Shown here: positions 1 through 9,335 of the stretch, piece by piece
Layout of the letters: each line of letters starts with the position of its first letter
Position numbering within the stretch: the first letter of the stretch is position 1
From: Lacinutrix sp. Bg11-31
GTDB taxonomy: Bacteria > Bacteroidota > Bacteroidia > Flavobacteriales > Flavobacteriaceae
Reading direction: 5' to 3'
NCBI RefSeq assembly: GCF_002831665.1
Contig: NZ_CP025118.1
Location: 1,364,001-1,428,000 of the forward strand
DNA length: 64,000 nucleotides
Translations under genes and position numbers: made by a program
Notes under the pieces: model-generated
What the model saw: the letters and a program-made list of their open reading frames with translations, nothing else
Told to the model about the DNA's origin: nothing
Databases searched by the model: none

Positions 1-1225
1 CTTCTTGTAAGTGTACTCCAACCATATTAGCTATCATTGGCCAACCGCTTTCCGTTTGCCACCAATGATCTATAACTGGAACTTTTAAATGTTCTTCTGT
101 CCAAGTTAAAGTTGCAACATCGCAACGTTCGCCTGCCAAAAACTGATATTTTAAGCATGACAAATCGAAATGTTTTATAAATTTTCCCTCTGGATCTTCT
201 TTTTTTATAGCCCTAATTGCTGTTGGCGCTGTAAACATAACTTTTACTCGATGTTCACTAATTACACGCCAAAAGGTTGAAGCATCTGGAGTTCGTATTG
301 GTTTACCTTCAAAAACAATAGTAGTATTTCTGTTTAATAATGGTCCGTAAACAATATAACTATGACCTACAACCCAACCAACATCGCTTGCAGCCCAAAA
401 GGTATCGCCTTCGTCTACTCCGTAAATGTATTTCATTGAGAATTTTAAAGCGGTTGCATAACCTCCTGAATCTCTAATAATTCCTTTTGGAGTTCCTGTT
501 GTTCCTGATGTATATAATATGTATGAAGGATGAGTTGACTCAACTGAAACTGCTTCAATAGATGGCGATTTTTCAACTAAAGTAGTATAATCTATATCGT
601 AGTTTTTCTTCGGAATTTCTACACCTAATAGTCTATCGAAAACGATAACGTGTTCTGGTTTATTTTCTGCTTTAGCAATGGCTTCATCTACAAAAGGTTT
701 GTATGGAATAATACGTTCTATTTCTATTCCGTTGGATGCTGTAATAATTGCTTTCGGCTTACAGTCATCAATTCGAATAGCTAGCTCATGAGGTGCAAAT
801 CCACCAAATACAACCGAGTGAATAACTCCTATTCTAGCGCAAGCTAACATTGCATACAATGCTTGCGGAATCATTGGCATATAAATGATGCAAGTATCTC
901 CTTTTTGCAGTCCTAAAACTTGTAGTCCACCAGCTAGTTTAGAAACTTCATGGTGTAATTGATTAAAGGTAATATGCTGTTTTGTATTGGTAACTGGTGA
1001 GTCGAAAATAATAGCATTTTGCGAACCAAAACCATCTTTTATATGCTTGTCTATACACAAATAACTTAGGTTTAATTCGCCATCTTCAAACCATTGATTA
1101 TAGTCCTGTTTATCTTTAGATAAAATGGTTTCTGGTGCTTTAAACCAGTCGATATTTTTGGCTTGTTCATTCCAAAATTGTTCTGGCTGTTGAATACTTT
1201 TTTGGTAAAATTCTTGATAGTCCAT
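1..1225 (-). CDS. PrpE-like propionate/acetate--CoA ligase (partial, 3' end outside window)
   Basis: This is an AMP-forming short-chain acyl-CoA synthetase that would activate propionate or acetate with ATP and CoA in the cytosol. About 408 codons are visible of the roughly 630 usual for the family; the C-terminus runs off the left edge. The N-terminal DYQEFYQKSI and the segment IDDCKPKAIITA match the PrpE/ACSS3 branch. The adenylation P-loop YTSGTTGTPKG lies at about residues 238-248, followed by WAASDVGWVVGHSYIVYGPL, which is typical of PrpE rather than Acs. The start is the ATG at 1225, just after a small membrane protein gene. An acetate-type symporter and a sensor kinase lie upstream on the same strand, which fits a short-chain-acid uptake and activation cluster. 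Substrate choice between acetate and propionate cannot be settled from sequence. Confidence 0.88.
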   Translation of the reverse strand, partial: MDYQEFYQKSIQQPEQFWNEQAKNIDWFKAPETILSKDKQDYNQWFEDGELNLSYLCIDKHIKDGFGSQNAIIFDSPVTNTKQHITFNQLHHEVSKLAGGLQVLGLQKGDTCIIYMPMIPQALYAMLACARIGVIHSVVFGGFAPHELAIRIDDCKPKAIITASNGIEIERIIPYKPFVDEAIAKAENKPEHVIVFDRLLGVEIPKKNYDIDYTTLVEKSPSIEAVSVESTHPSYILYTSGTTGTPKGIIRDSGGYATALKFSMKYIYGVDEGDTFWAASDVGWVVGHSYIVYGPLLNRNTTIVFEGKPIRTPDASTFWRVISEHRVKVMFTAPTAIRAIKKEDPEGKFIKHFDLSCLKYQFLAGERCDVATLTWTEEHLKVPVIDHWWQTESGWPMIANMVGVHLQE

Positions 1226-1228
1226 ATC

Positions 1229-1447
1229 TTACTTTTTTTTAGAATTAAGTAAGCCAAACCAATTAGGATTAAGTATTTTTAGTTTGATAAGCACCCAAAT
1301 AATAACAACAAAACAAATTCCTAAAACTATAGATAGCATAGGGCTTGCATTAGTATTATTTTCGAATTTAAACCTTAAATAAAGCGTAGCTATTACATAA
1401 ATACATATAATAATATCCGACGCTAATGGGCTGATGTGAAATTTCAT
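1229..1447 (-). CDS. Small two-helix membrane protein of unknown function
   Basis: A 72-residue protein with two hydrophobic segments (about residues 8-25 and 36-55) and a basic C-terminus ending SKKK. Its stop lies 3 bases before the acyl-CoA synthetase start, so the two are probably translated from one mRNA. I do not recognise the family. The tight spacing and clean ATG support a real gene, but it is short and low in complexity. Confidence 0.55.
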   Translation of the reverse strand: MKFHISPLASDIIICIYVIATLYLRFKFENNTNASPMLSIVLGICFVVIIWVLIKLKILNPNWFGLLNSKKK

Positions 1448-1520
1448 GTCTTTAAACTTTAATTAAACTTAGTTTGTTTGCACACAAAACCAATATTTAA
1501 AAAAGACTTAAGAAGACTTT

Positions 1521-1886
1521 TTATATTAATAATTTCAGTATTTCTGAAACTATTTTTTTTACTGAAAAAGGTTTTGTAAAATATTTATCTGCTCCTAGTC
1601 TTAAACCCTTTTCAATATCTGAAGCTTTATTTTTTGCAGTTAAAAACACCACTTTGGTATCTTTTAAACTGTCTGTATTTTTAATGTGCGTTAAGGTTTG
1701 ATAGCCATCTACATTTGGCATCATAATATCTAATAATATTACATTAGGAACATGATGTTTTAATATCTCTAAAGCCTCACTTCCGTCTCTTGCAATAAAC
1801 ACTTCAAAACCTTGTTTTTTGAAAGCGTATTCTAACGACATTACAATATTTGGTTCGTCATCTACAATTAAAATTTTCTTCTTCAT
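1521..1886 (-). CDS. Single-domain response regulator (CheY-like receiver)
   Basis: A stand-alone receiver domain of 121 residues with no output domain. The acidic pair D9/D10, phospho-acceptor D53 (in LLDIMMPNVDG), T83 and K105 (in TKPF) are all in place, so it should accept phosphate. It begins 16 bases after the stop of the symporter-fused histidine kinase and is almost certainly its cognate partner. With no DNA-binding domain, its output must be through protein contacts or a further phosphotransfer step. The neighbourhood suggests control of short-chain-acid uptake or metabolism; this is inference. Confidence 0.9.
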   Translation of the reverse strand: MKKKILIVDDEPNIVMSLEYAFKKQGFEVFIARDGSEALEILKHHVPNVILLDIMMPNVDGYQTLTHIKNTDSLKDTKVVFLTAKNKASDIEKGLRLGADKYFTKPFSVKKIVSEILKLLI

Positions 1887-1902
1887 ACTTTATGACTACA
1901 AT

Positions 1903-4593
1903 TTACTTAAAAGGTATCGTAAAAACAAGTGTTGCGCCATTTTTAACGTCTTTTTTTGCCCAAATTTCTCCGTTATGTTTTTCTACTATTTGTTTAGTAA
2001 TCGCTAATCCTAGTCCACTACCTTGTGGTTTAATAGTATTTTGATGTTTCGATTGGTAAAATTTATCGAAAATATAATCGTGATCTTCTTCTGGAATCCC
2101 TTTACCATTGTCTGTTACAGAGATTTCTACTAATTCATTTCCAAGCTTATAGTCGACCTCAATTTTTCCGTTTTTAGCTTCGCAGAACTTAATAGCATTA
2201 GATAGTAAATTGGTTAATACCTGAAGGATGCGATCTTCATCATAATTTGTTTTAAAAGCATGTGTATTTTTATTGCTAATTTCTACTTCTTTTTTTGCTG
2301 CAATTTGTGAAATACTGCCAATTGCTTTTGCAATTGTTTTTTGAATGTCTTGATATTGCATGTCTAGATGTAATCTACCTGTTTCTAGTTTTTCAAAATC
2401 AAGGATATTATGTATCAATCTTCCTAAACGATCGGAATCTTGAAGAATGTTTTTTAAGAATTGTGCTTTAATTTCTTTTGGCATATCATCATCGTCATCC
2501 ATCAACAACTCGGTTGCAGCGCGAATACCTGTAATTGGTGTTTTTAGCTCATGCGCAACTGTATCTAAGAATTCATCTTTTTGTTTGTCTTTAGATATTA
2601 GCACTTCATTAACATCTTTTAGTTTGGATGATAATTGAGACAGCTCATTAGACTTTTCTGTTAAAACTTTATTGCTAACAATGTTTTCTTTCGATTCTTC
2701 TAAAATCTTTAAAACTTCTACCAAACTAATCTGCTCTTCTTTTACAACACTTGCAATCAATATTTTTGCGGAAGCAGAACCAATGCTTCCTGTGAGTAGT
2801 TTTTCAGAAAAATTAATTAATCGTGCGTCTGCCAATTGCGTGTCTTGTGATAATTTGTATTTAGTAAAGAAAATTTTCAAAGCTCTTGTTGCTCTTTTTT
2901 CGCCTAAAAAGCGAACTAACACACTTTTAATATCTGCAACATACGCTTCTCCTTTCCAAACCAGCGCATTGTCTTGAAGGGTTGTGAAATTGTTACTATC
3001 TACAAACATTTCGGCATAATTACGTTCTCTATAATTTCCTTTAGATATTAATGAAAATACTAAGTAAGACATCATATTAAAAGTCATACTCCAAAAGAAA
3101 GCATGTGCTGGTGGACTTAAAAAATCGATACCAAATAAAGCGTAAGGTTTTAATATAGAAACACCTAGTAAACCATACTGTGTAAAATCGTCTGTTCCTG
3201 TATAGGCTTGTAATGTAAATGGTAAGACTAAGGTGTAAACAGCAATAAAAAAACCGACAATAATACCAGTAATTGCTGCTTTAGAGGAGCCTCGATTCCA
3301 GTACAATCCAATAAAAAAAGAAGGGCCTAATTGTGCTATTATTACAAACGAAATTAATCCTATAGAATACAACGATAGTTCTTTTGAAAACGATACATAA
3401 AAGAAATACGCTGTAATTATAATGGTGAAAATAGAAATACGACGAATGTTCTTAATATATTTTGAATTACGTTCTGGTTGGTTTTTAATGAATTTATCTA
3501 GAAACCCGTAAGGAATAATTAAGTTATTACTCACCATAGTGGATAAGGCTAATGTAGATACAATAACCATGGAAATAACTGCAGAAAAACCACCTAAAAA
3601 CACAAGTGTTGCTAAAAAGGAATTACCATTTTCTAAAGGCAATAACAAGGAATAATATTCGGCATTTTGCGTACTTCCAAAAGTAAGCTTTCCTGCCCAA
3701 GCTATAAAAATTACAAAGAGATTGAAAAGCAATAAATACAATGGAAACAACCATATGGCTTTTTTTAAATGTTTTTCTCTATTGTTTTCTAAAACAGAAA
3801 CTTGAAATTGTCTTGGCAGTAAAAATATTGCCATAAAAGATAAGGCAATCATGAAAAACCAATTAAAGCCATCTTCTACTCCACTAAGCGTTGTGAGTTC
3901 TTTAAAGTTTTCGGTTATAGCTATTTGATTGTAAATATCTGTAGTACCATCAAACAAGTAAAAAGTTATATACACACCAATAATGAGAAAGAACACCAAT
4001 TTTAAAACCGATTCAAAAGCTACTGAAGCAATGATCCCTTTATGTTTTTCGGAAGCATCAGTATTTTGAGTACCAAAAAAAGTAGCAAATATGGCTAGTA
4101 ATAAAGCGACATAAAATGTAGAATCGTCTATAACTGCAGTTGAAATGTAACTGGTATCATCCGACATAATTTCGAACGTTTCCGATACTGCTTTTAGTTG
4201 TAACGAAATGTATGGCAATGTTCCAAATAGACAGATTATAGTTACTAATGCACCAAGAAACCTACTGTTTCCATAACGTAAGGAAATAAAATCTGCAATA
4301 GATGAAATTTTATGTTGTTTAGAAATTCTGATTATTTTTCGAAGCAGAACAATCCATAAAGGTGCTGCTATAACTGGACCTAAATAAATAGGCAAAAAGT
4401 TAATACCAGAATTTGCAGCAATACCAACACTTCCATAATACGTCCATGCCGAACAATATACTGCTAAAGACAAAGTATACACATATGGATTGTTAACCCA
4501 TTTGCTTTGTCGTTTTTTTTCGGCAAGAAAAGCAATAAAAAACAACGCTGCTAGATAGATGATAATAATAGCAATTAAAGCAGAATTATTCAT
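1903..4593 (-). CDS. Sodium/solute symporter-fused sensor histidine kinase (CbrA-type)
   Basis: An 896-residue inner-membrane protein. Residues 1 to about 500 form a sodium:solute symporter (SSS) fold with many membrane helices; a linker follows, then a HisKA/HATPase core. His681 is the phospho-acceptor in HELKTPITG. The N-box (LTNLLSNAIKF), G1 (DNGKGIP) and G2 (GSGLGLAITKQIV) boxes are intact. Known relatives such as CbrA couple transport or sensing of a solute to a two-component response. The downstream receiver gene follows at 16 bases, and the upstream small membrane protein overlaps its start by 8 bases. The adjacent ActP-like symporter suggests that acetate or a similar acid is sensed; the ligand is not shown by the sequence. 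Confidence 0.9.
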   Translation of the reverse strand: MNNSALIAIIIIYLAALFFIAFLAEKKRQSKWVNNPYVYTLSLAVYCSAWTYYGSVGIAANSGINFLPIYLGPVIAAPLWIVLLRKIIRISKQHKISSIADFISLRYGNSRFLGALVTIICLFGTLPYISLQLKAVSETFEIMSDDTSYISTAVIDDSTFYVALLLAIFATFFGTQNTDASEKHKGIIASVAFESVLKLVFFLIIGVYITFYLFDGTTDIYNQIAITENFKELTTLSGVEDGFNWFFMIALSFMAIFLLPRQFQVSVLENNREKHLKKAIWLFPLYLLLFNLFVIFIAWAGKLTFGSTQNAEYYSLLLPLENGNSFLATLVFLGGFSAVISMVIVSTLALSTMVSNNLIIPYGFLDKFIKNQPERNSKYIKNIRRISIFTIIITAYFFYVSFSKELSLYSIGLISFVIIAQLGPSFFIGLYWNRGSSKAAITGIIVGFFIAVYTLVLPFTLQAYTGTDDFTQYGLLGVSILKPYALFGIDFLSPPAHAFFWSMTFNMMSYLVFSLISKGNYRERNYAEMFVDSNNFTTLQDNALVWKGEAYVADIKSVLVRFLGEKRATRALKIFFTKYKLSQDTQLADARLINFSEKLLTGSIGSASAKILIASVVKEEQISLVEVLKILEESKENIVSNKVLTEKSNELSQLSSKLKDVNEVLISKDKQKDEFLDTVAHELKTPITGIRAATELLMDDDDDMPKEIKAQFLKNILQDSDRLGRLIHNILDFEKLETGRLHLDMQYQDIQKTIAKAIGSISQIAAKKEVEISNKNTHAFKTNYDEDRILQVLTNLLSNAIKFCEAKNGKIEVDYKLGNELVEISVTDNGKGIPEEDHDYIFDKFYQSKHQNTIKPQGSGLGLAITKQIVEKHNGEIWAKKDVKNGATLVFTIPFK

Positions 4594-4780
4594 AATGACG
4601 TTTTAATACGATGTACGAAATAATTATAGATAACAACCAAATAGAAAATATTGAGAAATATAAGGTTGGAATACCATAAACTGCACCTTCAAAATTAAAA
4701 ATAAGGATGAATGGTATATTGAAAACTAAACATAATGCTATCGATAATACAACGAGCTTTTGTTCGTGCCGTTTTTTCAT
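4586..4780 (-). CDS. Small membrane protein preceding the symporter kinase
   Basis: A 64-residue protein with two hydrophobic helices (about residues 8-27 and 36-57) and a basic N-terminus. Its 3' end overlaps the start of the symporter-kinase gene by 8 bases, so translation is probably coupled. SSS-family transporters are often preceded by such a small two-helix subunit (compare DUF4212 with the ActP-like gene further up), so it may be an accessory subunit of the kinase's symporter part. Family assignment is not certain. Confidence 0.65.
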   Translation of the reverse strand: MKKRHEQKLVVLSIALCLVFNIPFILIFNFEGAVYGIPTLYFSIFSIWLLSIIISYIVLKRHYE

Positions 4781-4836
4781 TTGGTAAATTGGTTTTCATT
4801 TCCGCGAAAGCGAAAAAATAATAACTTTACTAATAT

Positions 4837-4874
4837 AATAAATCAGCACTACAAAAATGTAATGCTGATTTATT
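4837..4874 (-). terminator. Terminator-like hairpin after the acetate symporter
   Basis: A perfect 12-bp inverted repeat (arms 4837-4848 and 4863-4874, AATAAATCAGCA and complement) with a 14-base loop lies about 75 bases past the ActP-like stop. It separates the transport genes from the sensor cluster. The stem is AT-rich and lacks a long T-run on the minus strand, so termination may be partial. Confidence 0.5.
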
Positions 4875-4947
4875 AACTAACTAAATTAAAATTAAGTTCA
4901 ATGTTTTTTAGCAAAAGCTAAAAAAAAATAAGACAGAACTCAATACT

Positions 4948-6714
4948 TTAATGATCTTGAGCTTCGCCTGCTCCTGAAGGTATTCTTATACTTTCGACCA
5001 TATCTTGCACATCTTGTGGAGGTGCTGGTGTTAATCTTGAAACGACTAATGATATTACAACGTTTAAAACCATTGCAATAGTACCAAATCCTTCTGGAGA
5101 TGTACCAAACCACCAATCTTCTTTTGTACCACCACCAAACATGTCTAGTTTGAATTTCATCATGTAGAACATCATTAAAACGATACCTACAACCATTCCT
5201 GAAATGGCTCCTTGGCTATTCATTCGTTTATCAAATATTCCTAGAATAATGGCCGGGAAAAAGGAGGCTGCTGCGAGACCAAAGGCGAGCGCGACGACTG
5301 CAGCTACAAACCCTGGTGGATTAATACCAAAATATCCTGCAATTAAGATAGCTACGAAAATTGCTATTCTAGCTACTTTTAATTCATCTTTATCTGAAAT
5401 ATCTGGCTTCAATTGTTTTTTAACCAAATCGTGAGACACAGAAGTTGAGATTACTAATAATAATCCTGCTGCTGTTGATAATGCTGCTGCCAATCCACCT
5501 GCTGCTACTAATGCAATAACCCAATTAGGTAAGTTTGCAATCTCTGGATTTGCTAATACCATGATATCTCTATCTACATAAAGTTCGTTTTTGGCATCAC
5601 TAGCGTTAGAAATTAAACGCTCTCCACTTGCTCCTCTGGCATCTGTATATACTGGTTTTTTACTTGATAATGCATTACCAGCTACATATTGAATTTTTCC
5701 ATCTCCATTTTTATCTGACCAAGCAATTAACCCTGTATTCTCCCAGTTTTTAAACCATTCTGGAATTTCTTTGTATTCTTTATTACTAACCGTTTCTATT
5801 AAATTAGTTCTTGAAAACACTGCTATTGCAGGTGCTGTTGTATATAAAATTGCAATTAAAAATAAAGCATAACCTGCAGATTTACGTGCATCTTTTACTT
5901 TAGGCACTGTAAAGAAACGTACAATTACATGTGGTAATCCAGCAGTACCTGTCATTAGCGCTAAAGTAATTGCAAAGACATCCCAAGTAGATTTTGTTCC
6001 ACTTGTGTATTCGTGGAAACCAAGTTCTGTGTGTAGTTTATCTAATTTATCTAATAAGAATTCGCCGCCTTCAACGGTTCCTCCCATTCCTAATTGTGGA
6101 ATGATGTTTCCTGTCATTTGCATAGAAATGAAAAATGCAGGTACCATAAAAGCAAATATTAATACACAGTATTGTGCTACTTGCGTGTATGTAATACCTT
6201 TCATACCTCCTAATAGAGCGAAAGTTAAAACAACCGTCATTCCAATAATTACTCCCAAATTAATGTCTACTTGTAAGAATTGAGAAAATACAATACCTAC
6301 ACCACGCATTTGACCTGCAACGTATGTAAACGATACAATTAACGCACAAATTACTGCAACAGTTCTTGCTGTGTTTGAGTAATATCTATCTCCAATAAAA
6401 TCTGGAACCGTAAACTTACCAAACTTACGTAGATAAGGTGCTAATAATAAAGCTAATAACACATATCCACCAGTCCAACCCATTAGGTAAACAGAACCAT
6501 CATACCCTGAAAAGGAAATAATACCTGCCATACTAATAAAGGAGGCGGCACTCATCCAATCGGCTGCGGTAGCCATACCATTTGCTAACGGAGAAACACC
6601 TCCACCAGCAATATAAAATTCTTTAGTTGAGCCAGCTCTAGCCCAAATTGCGATTCCAAAATATAAGGCAAAAGTAAGTCCTACTAATAACCATGTCCAA
6701 AATTGTACACTCAT
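4948..6714 (-). CDS. Cation/acetate symporter (SSS family, ActP-like)
   Basis: A 588-residue inner-membrane sodium:solute symporter, close in pattern to bacterial acetate permeases: FYIAGGGVSPLANGMATAADWMSAASFISM near the N-terminus (about residues 35-65) is the hallmark. It has about 13 membrane segments. A hydrophilic insert at about residues 310-380 (with KNGDGKI) lies between helices. It starts 30 bases after the DUF4212 partner, and a porin gene precedes that one, forming an outer-to-inner membrane uptake operon. The PrpE-like ligase and symporter-fused kinase downstream support acetate or propionate as substrate. The exact substrate is an inference. Confidence 0.88.
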   Translation of the reverse strand: MSVQFWTWLLVGLTFALYFGIAIWARAGSTKEFYIAGGGVSPLANGMATAADWMSAASFISMAGIISFSGYDGSVYLMGWTGGYVLLALLLAPYLRKFGKFTVPDFIGDRYYSNTARTVAVICALIVSFTYVAGQMRGVGIVFSQFLQVDINLGVIIGMTVVLTFALLGGMKGITYTQVAQYCVLIFAFMVPAFFISMQMTGNIIPQLGMGGTVEGGEFLLDKLDKLHTELGFHEYTSGTKSTWDVFAITLALMTGTAGLPHVIVRFFTVPKVKDARKSAGYALFLIAILYTTAPAIAVFSRTNLIETVSNKEYKEIPEWFKNWENTGLIAWSDKNGDGKIQYVAGNALSSKKPVYTDARGASGERLISNASDAKNELYVDRDIMVLANPEIANLPNWVIALVAAGGLAAALSTAAGLLLVISTSVSHDLVKKQLKPDISDKDELKVARIAIFVAILIAGYFGINPPGFVAAVVALAFGLAAASFFPAIILGIFDKRMNSQGAISGMVVGIVLMMFYMMKFKLDMFGGGTKEDWWFGTSPEGFGTIAMVLNVVISLVVSRLTPAPPQDVQDMVESIRIPSGAGEAQDH

Positions 6715-6744
6715 AATATTTATTTTTTAAGTTATTAGTTAAGA

Positions 6745-7005
6745 CTATTCGTCGTAACCATATTTTTTATCTAGTTTGTTCATTAATCTTACGTACACGA
6801 ATATTAAAATTACGAATACATATATCGAGCCTTGTTGAGCAAACCAGAAACCTAGTTTAAAACCTCCAAGTCTAATTTGGTTTAATTCTTCTCTAAAGAG
6901 AATGCCACATCCAAAGGATACCACAAACCATATAGCAAGTAGTATTGCTAAATACTTTATGTTCTCTTTCCAATACGCAGAAGCGTTTTTTTGTTTTTCA
7001 CTCAT
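6745..7005 (-). CDS. DUF4212 small subunit of the sodium/solute symporter
   Basis: An 86-residue protein with two membrane helices (about residues 16-36 and 53-73). The pattern AYWKENIKYLAILLAIWF and FWFAQQGSIYVFVILIFVYV is that of DUF4212, which is regularly encoded directly before ActP-like symporters and is thought to act as their accessory subunit. Its stop is 30 bases before the symporter start and it begins 12 bases after the porin stop. Confidence 0.88.
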   Translation of the reverse strand: MSEKQKNASAYWKENIKYLAILLAIWFVVSFGCGILFREELNQIRLGGFKLGFWFAQQGSIYVFVILIFVYVRLMNKLDKKYGYDE

Positions 7006-7017
7006 AGTTTGCTAGTT

Positions 7018-8265
7018 TTATAGATATATCATGGCTTGAAGCGAAATAGTATTCGAATCTAAAGCTCCAAATTCTTGATTTTTATATTCTAAAGTTAATT
7101 TTGAATTGTGTCCACTCATATAAGCATTTACACCAATACCTAAAGTAGATCTGTCATCTCCTACGGCATCATAACTATGTGTGCCATAACTTACGTAAGG
7201 TTGGTATCTTGTTTTTGTTTTATCACCTTTAAAAACATAACCTACATGACCATAAACCATACTTCCTGTACCATAAGCACTGTATAAATAGTTTTTACCG
7301 TAATCGCTATTTTGATATACTGCATAAGCAGTAATTGCACTCCCATTGTCTCCAAGTGGAGCATCGTAAAAAGCATCTACTGCAAATATTGACACATCCT
7401 CACCTTCTAGATTAGGTGTTAAAGCAGTACCTGTATCTATTACAGATCCTTTTGGATGCAAAAAGAAACCAGCACCTACATTGAATACTTTTTTTCCACC
7501 TAGGTATGTTCCAACTTTATATGGCAAAAAATTAGATTCTTGATCTAAGAAATTATAATCGAAATAACCAGCGTATGATTTTCCTGCGTCTTTAGATCCT
7601 AGATTTGAACGACCATTATAAACTGCATCACCACCTGCAACAGCTGTTCTACCATCTAAAGAGGATACCGAAGCATCGTTTATGGCAACACGATATTGAA
7701 GTTTATCGAATTTTCCTTTTGCAAACACACCTAAATGACGTGCAAACTGGTCTGACAAACCAATAGTAGCCCAAGATTGACGGTTGTTATCCAAAGTCAT
7801 CATGTTTAATGTGCTTTGATTGTTTAGTCTAGAAATACCATTAAAGTAATGTAATCCACCTCCTACTGTGTGATCCTTACCTAAATTGTATTGTGCCCAA
7901 ACATCATGAAAAAAGAGCTGGGAACCATCCCCTTTTCCTGTTGGACTTAATGTAGAACTTGTTAAACTATTTAATCCAAAATGTGTTAAGATTAAAAAGT
8001 CTTTGTTAATTTGTGCAAACATTAAAACACGAGCACGACGTAAATTAAAATTTAATTTACTGTTTTCGTTTCCGTTGGCATCAAAAGTATCGTCTGTATT
8101 GTAATTAGCTTGGACTTGTGCCCAAGAGATAAGCCGAAGATATTTAGAACCATCTTCGTTAAATTTAAACTTAAGACCTCCATCGTAATCTGGAGAGCCT
8201 TGAGCATTCATAAATTGAAAGGACATTAAAAAGAGTCCAACCAATAAAAGGGTTTGTTTTCTCAT
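7018..8265 (-). CDS. Outer-membrane porin (phosphate-selective OprO/OprP-like fold)
   Basis: A 415-residue protein with a cleavable signal peptide (residues 1-21, ending NAQ). The mature part is strand-rich with alternating aromatic and polar residues, and ends in an OMP-like strand (NTISLQAMIYL). N-terminal wording such as LRLISWAQVQANYNTDDTFD and NLRRARVLMFAQINKDF is typical of Bacteroidota OprO/P-type porins. It is first in the operon with DUF4212 and the acetate-type symporter, so it probably admits short-chain acids across the outer membrane. The ion it prefers is not predictable here. Confidence 0.85.
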   Translation of the reverse strand: MRKQTLLLVGLFLMSFQFMNAQGSPDYDGGLKFKFNEDGSKYLRLISWAQVQANYNTDDTFDANGNENSKLNFNLRRARVLMFAQINKDFLILTHFGLNSLTSSTLSPTGKGDGSQLFFHDVWAQYNLGKDHTVGGGLHYFNGISRLNNQSTLNMMTLDNNRQSWATIGLSDQFARHLGVFAKGKFDKLQYRVAINDASVSSLDGRTAVAGGDAVYNGRSNLGSKDAGKSYAGYFDYNFLDQESNFLPYKVGTYLGGKKVFNVGAGFFLHPKGSVIDTGTALTPNLEGEDVSIFAVDAFYDAPLGDNGSAITAYAVYQNSDYGKNYLYSAYGTGSMVYGHVGYVFKGDKTKTRYQPYVSYGTHSYDAVGDDRSTLGIGVNAYMSGHNSKLTLEYKNQEFGALDSNTISLQAMIYL

Positions 8266-8370
8266 TGTTTAAAGGATTAATTAGTAGTTAATTAGTTTTG
8301 TGTGCACTACAATCTCCTAAAAACAATGTGCTAATAAAAAATTAATATATTTTTTTGTTAATTTAATATA

Positions 8371-8790
8371 CTAATCTTTAAAACGCTCCCATTTAATGAG
8401 CATGAATTTATCTCCTAACTCTGTAACTACAACGCCTGCTCCTTTTATATTTTCGGCATTACTAAAATAAACTGCTAATTCTGAAGCATTTAAAATCTTG
8501 TATGTAGGATGGTAATTAGAATTGTATGGACGTTTAATATTATACTTTTTAACCCAGTTCATGATACTTACGTGAGAGATTCCTAAAATGCGTTCGATTT
8601 CTCGGTAGGTTAAGCCTTCTAAGTATAGTTGTAGTGATTTGTTAACGTAGTAGTCGTCTATCTTCTTACCAATCTTATTTACTGAGAAAAAATAGTTGCA
8701 TTTTTTACACTTATAACGCTGCCTATCGTTAACAATTCCGCTTTTAATGTAATGGTCTGATCCACAATTAGGGCATAAATCTACTGTCAT
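8371..8790 (-). CDS. Zinc-ribbon/HTH DNA-binding protein related to IS1 InsA
   Basis: A 139-residue protein with an N-terminal zinc ribbon (CPNC at residues 6-9, CKKC at 28-31) and a helix-turn-helix (about residues 58-85, YREIERILGISHVSIMNWVKKY), as in the InsA/IS1 N-terminal domain. No transposase catalytic domain, frameshift partner or terminal inverted repeat is seen, so it looks like a domesticated regulator rather than an element. The last 45 residues form a separate small domain of unknown role. It lies 105 bases upstream of the porin-symporter operon on the same strand and could control it; that is inference. Confidence 0.7.
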   Translation of the reverse strand: MTVDLCPNCGSDHYIKSGIVNDRQRYKCKKCNYFFSVNKIGKKIDDYYVNKSLQLYLEGLTYREIERILGISHVSIMNWVKKYNIKRPYNSNYHPTYKILNASELAVYFSNAENIKGAGVVVTELGDKFMLIKWERFKD

Positions 8791-8873
8791 GTATATTAAT
8801 TTAGCATAAATATATCAATTTAGCAATATAAATAAAAACATATTGTTAAAAAATTAAGAATTATTAACAAAAA

Positions 8874-8912
8874 AAGCTCTAAAACCAAGATTACGCCTAA
8901 TTTACAGAGCTT
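8874..8912 (-). terminator. Weak terminator-like hairpin after the DUF779 gene
   Basis: A 7-bp inverted repeat (AAGCTCT / AGAGCTT) with a 25-base loop. On the minus strand it is followed by a T-run. It lies about 43 bases past the DUF779 stop. Confidence 0.4.
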
Positions 8913-8954
8913 AAATTATTAAAATGAGAATATTATTAACTGTACAAGTAAGTG

Positions 8955-9308
8955 TTAACCATTAAAAAAAGACTCTTCTTCTTTTGTTAACAACCTTGAA
9001 TGTGTTAAAAACCGAAGACCTAGCGGAATTTCCAAAGAGAAACTAGCACCACGACCTTCTGTAATATCTACTGTAAGATGTGTATGCTTCCAATATTCAA
9101 ATTGATCTTGATTCATATAAAAATTGACATCGTTTAGTGTTCCTAAAAGGATATCACTTTCATCTAAATACATATCGCCTTTTTCGAAAACCATTGGTGC
9201 AGAACCATCGCAACAGCCTCCACTTTGATGAAAAATTAAATCACCGTATTTTGCTTTCAACTGTTCTAATATTTTTGCTGCTTCTTTTGTAATTGCTACT
9301 CTTTCCAT
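8955..9308 (-). CDS. DUF779 protein
   Basis: A 117-residue cytosolic protein of the DUF779 family, recognised from FHQSGGCCDGSAPMV and the later DVNFYMNQDQFEYWKHTHLTVDI. The paired cysteines and the two histidines suggest a metal site, but the function is not known. Family members are usually found next to acetaldehyde-type aldehyde dehydrogenases, as here (75 bases downstream of the ALDH stop). The ATG at 9308 is preferred to an in-frame TTG at 9314. A hairpin lies between the two genes, so expression may be lower than that of the dehydrogenase. Confidence 0.85.
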   Translation of the reverse strand: MERVAITKEAAKILEQLKAKYGDLIFHQSGGCCDGSAPMVFEKGDMYLDESDILLGTLNDVNFYMNQDQFEYWKHTHLTVDITEGRGASFSLEIPLGLRFLTHSRLLTKEEESFFNG

Positions 9309-9335
9309 AACCAAAATTTAAGTTTATTTAAAAAA

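Noticed and set aside
1072..1257. Short minus-strand frame over the start of the acyl-CoA synthetase
   Set aside because: It is out of frame with the clear PrpE-like coding sequence.
7018..8265. TonB-dependent receptor
   Set aside because: At 415 residues, without a plug domain or TonB box, it is a porin.
8371..8790. IS1-type insertion sequence
   Set aside because: No transposase catalytic part, no terminal inverted repeats and no target duplication were seen around the InsA-like gene.
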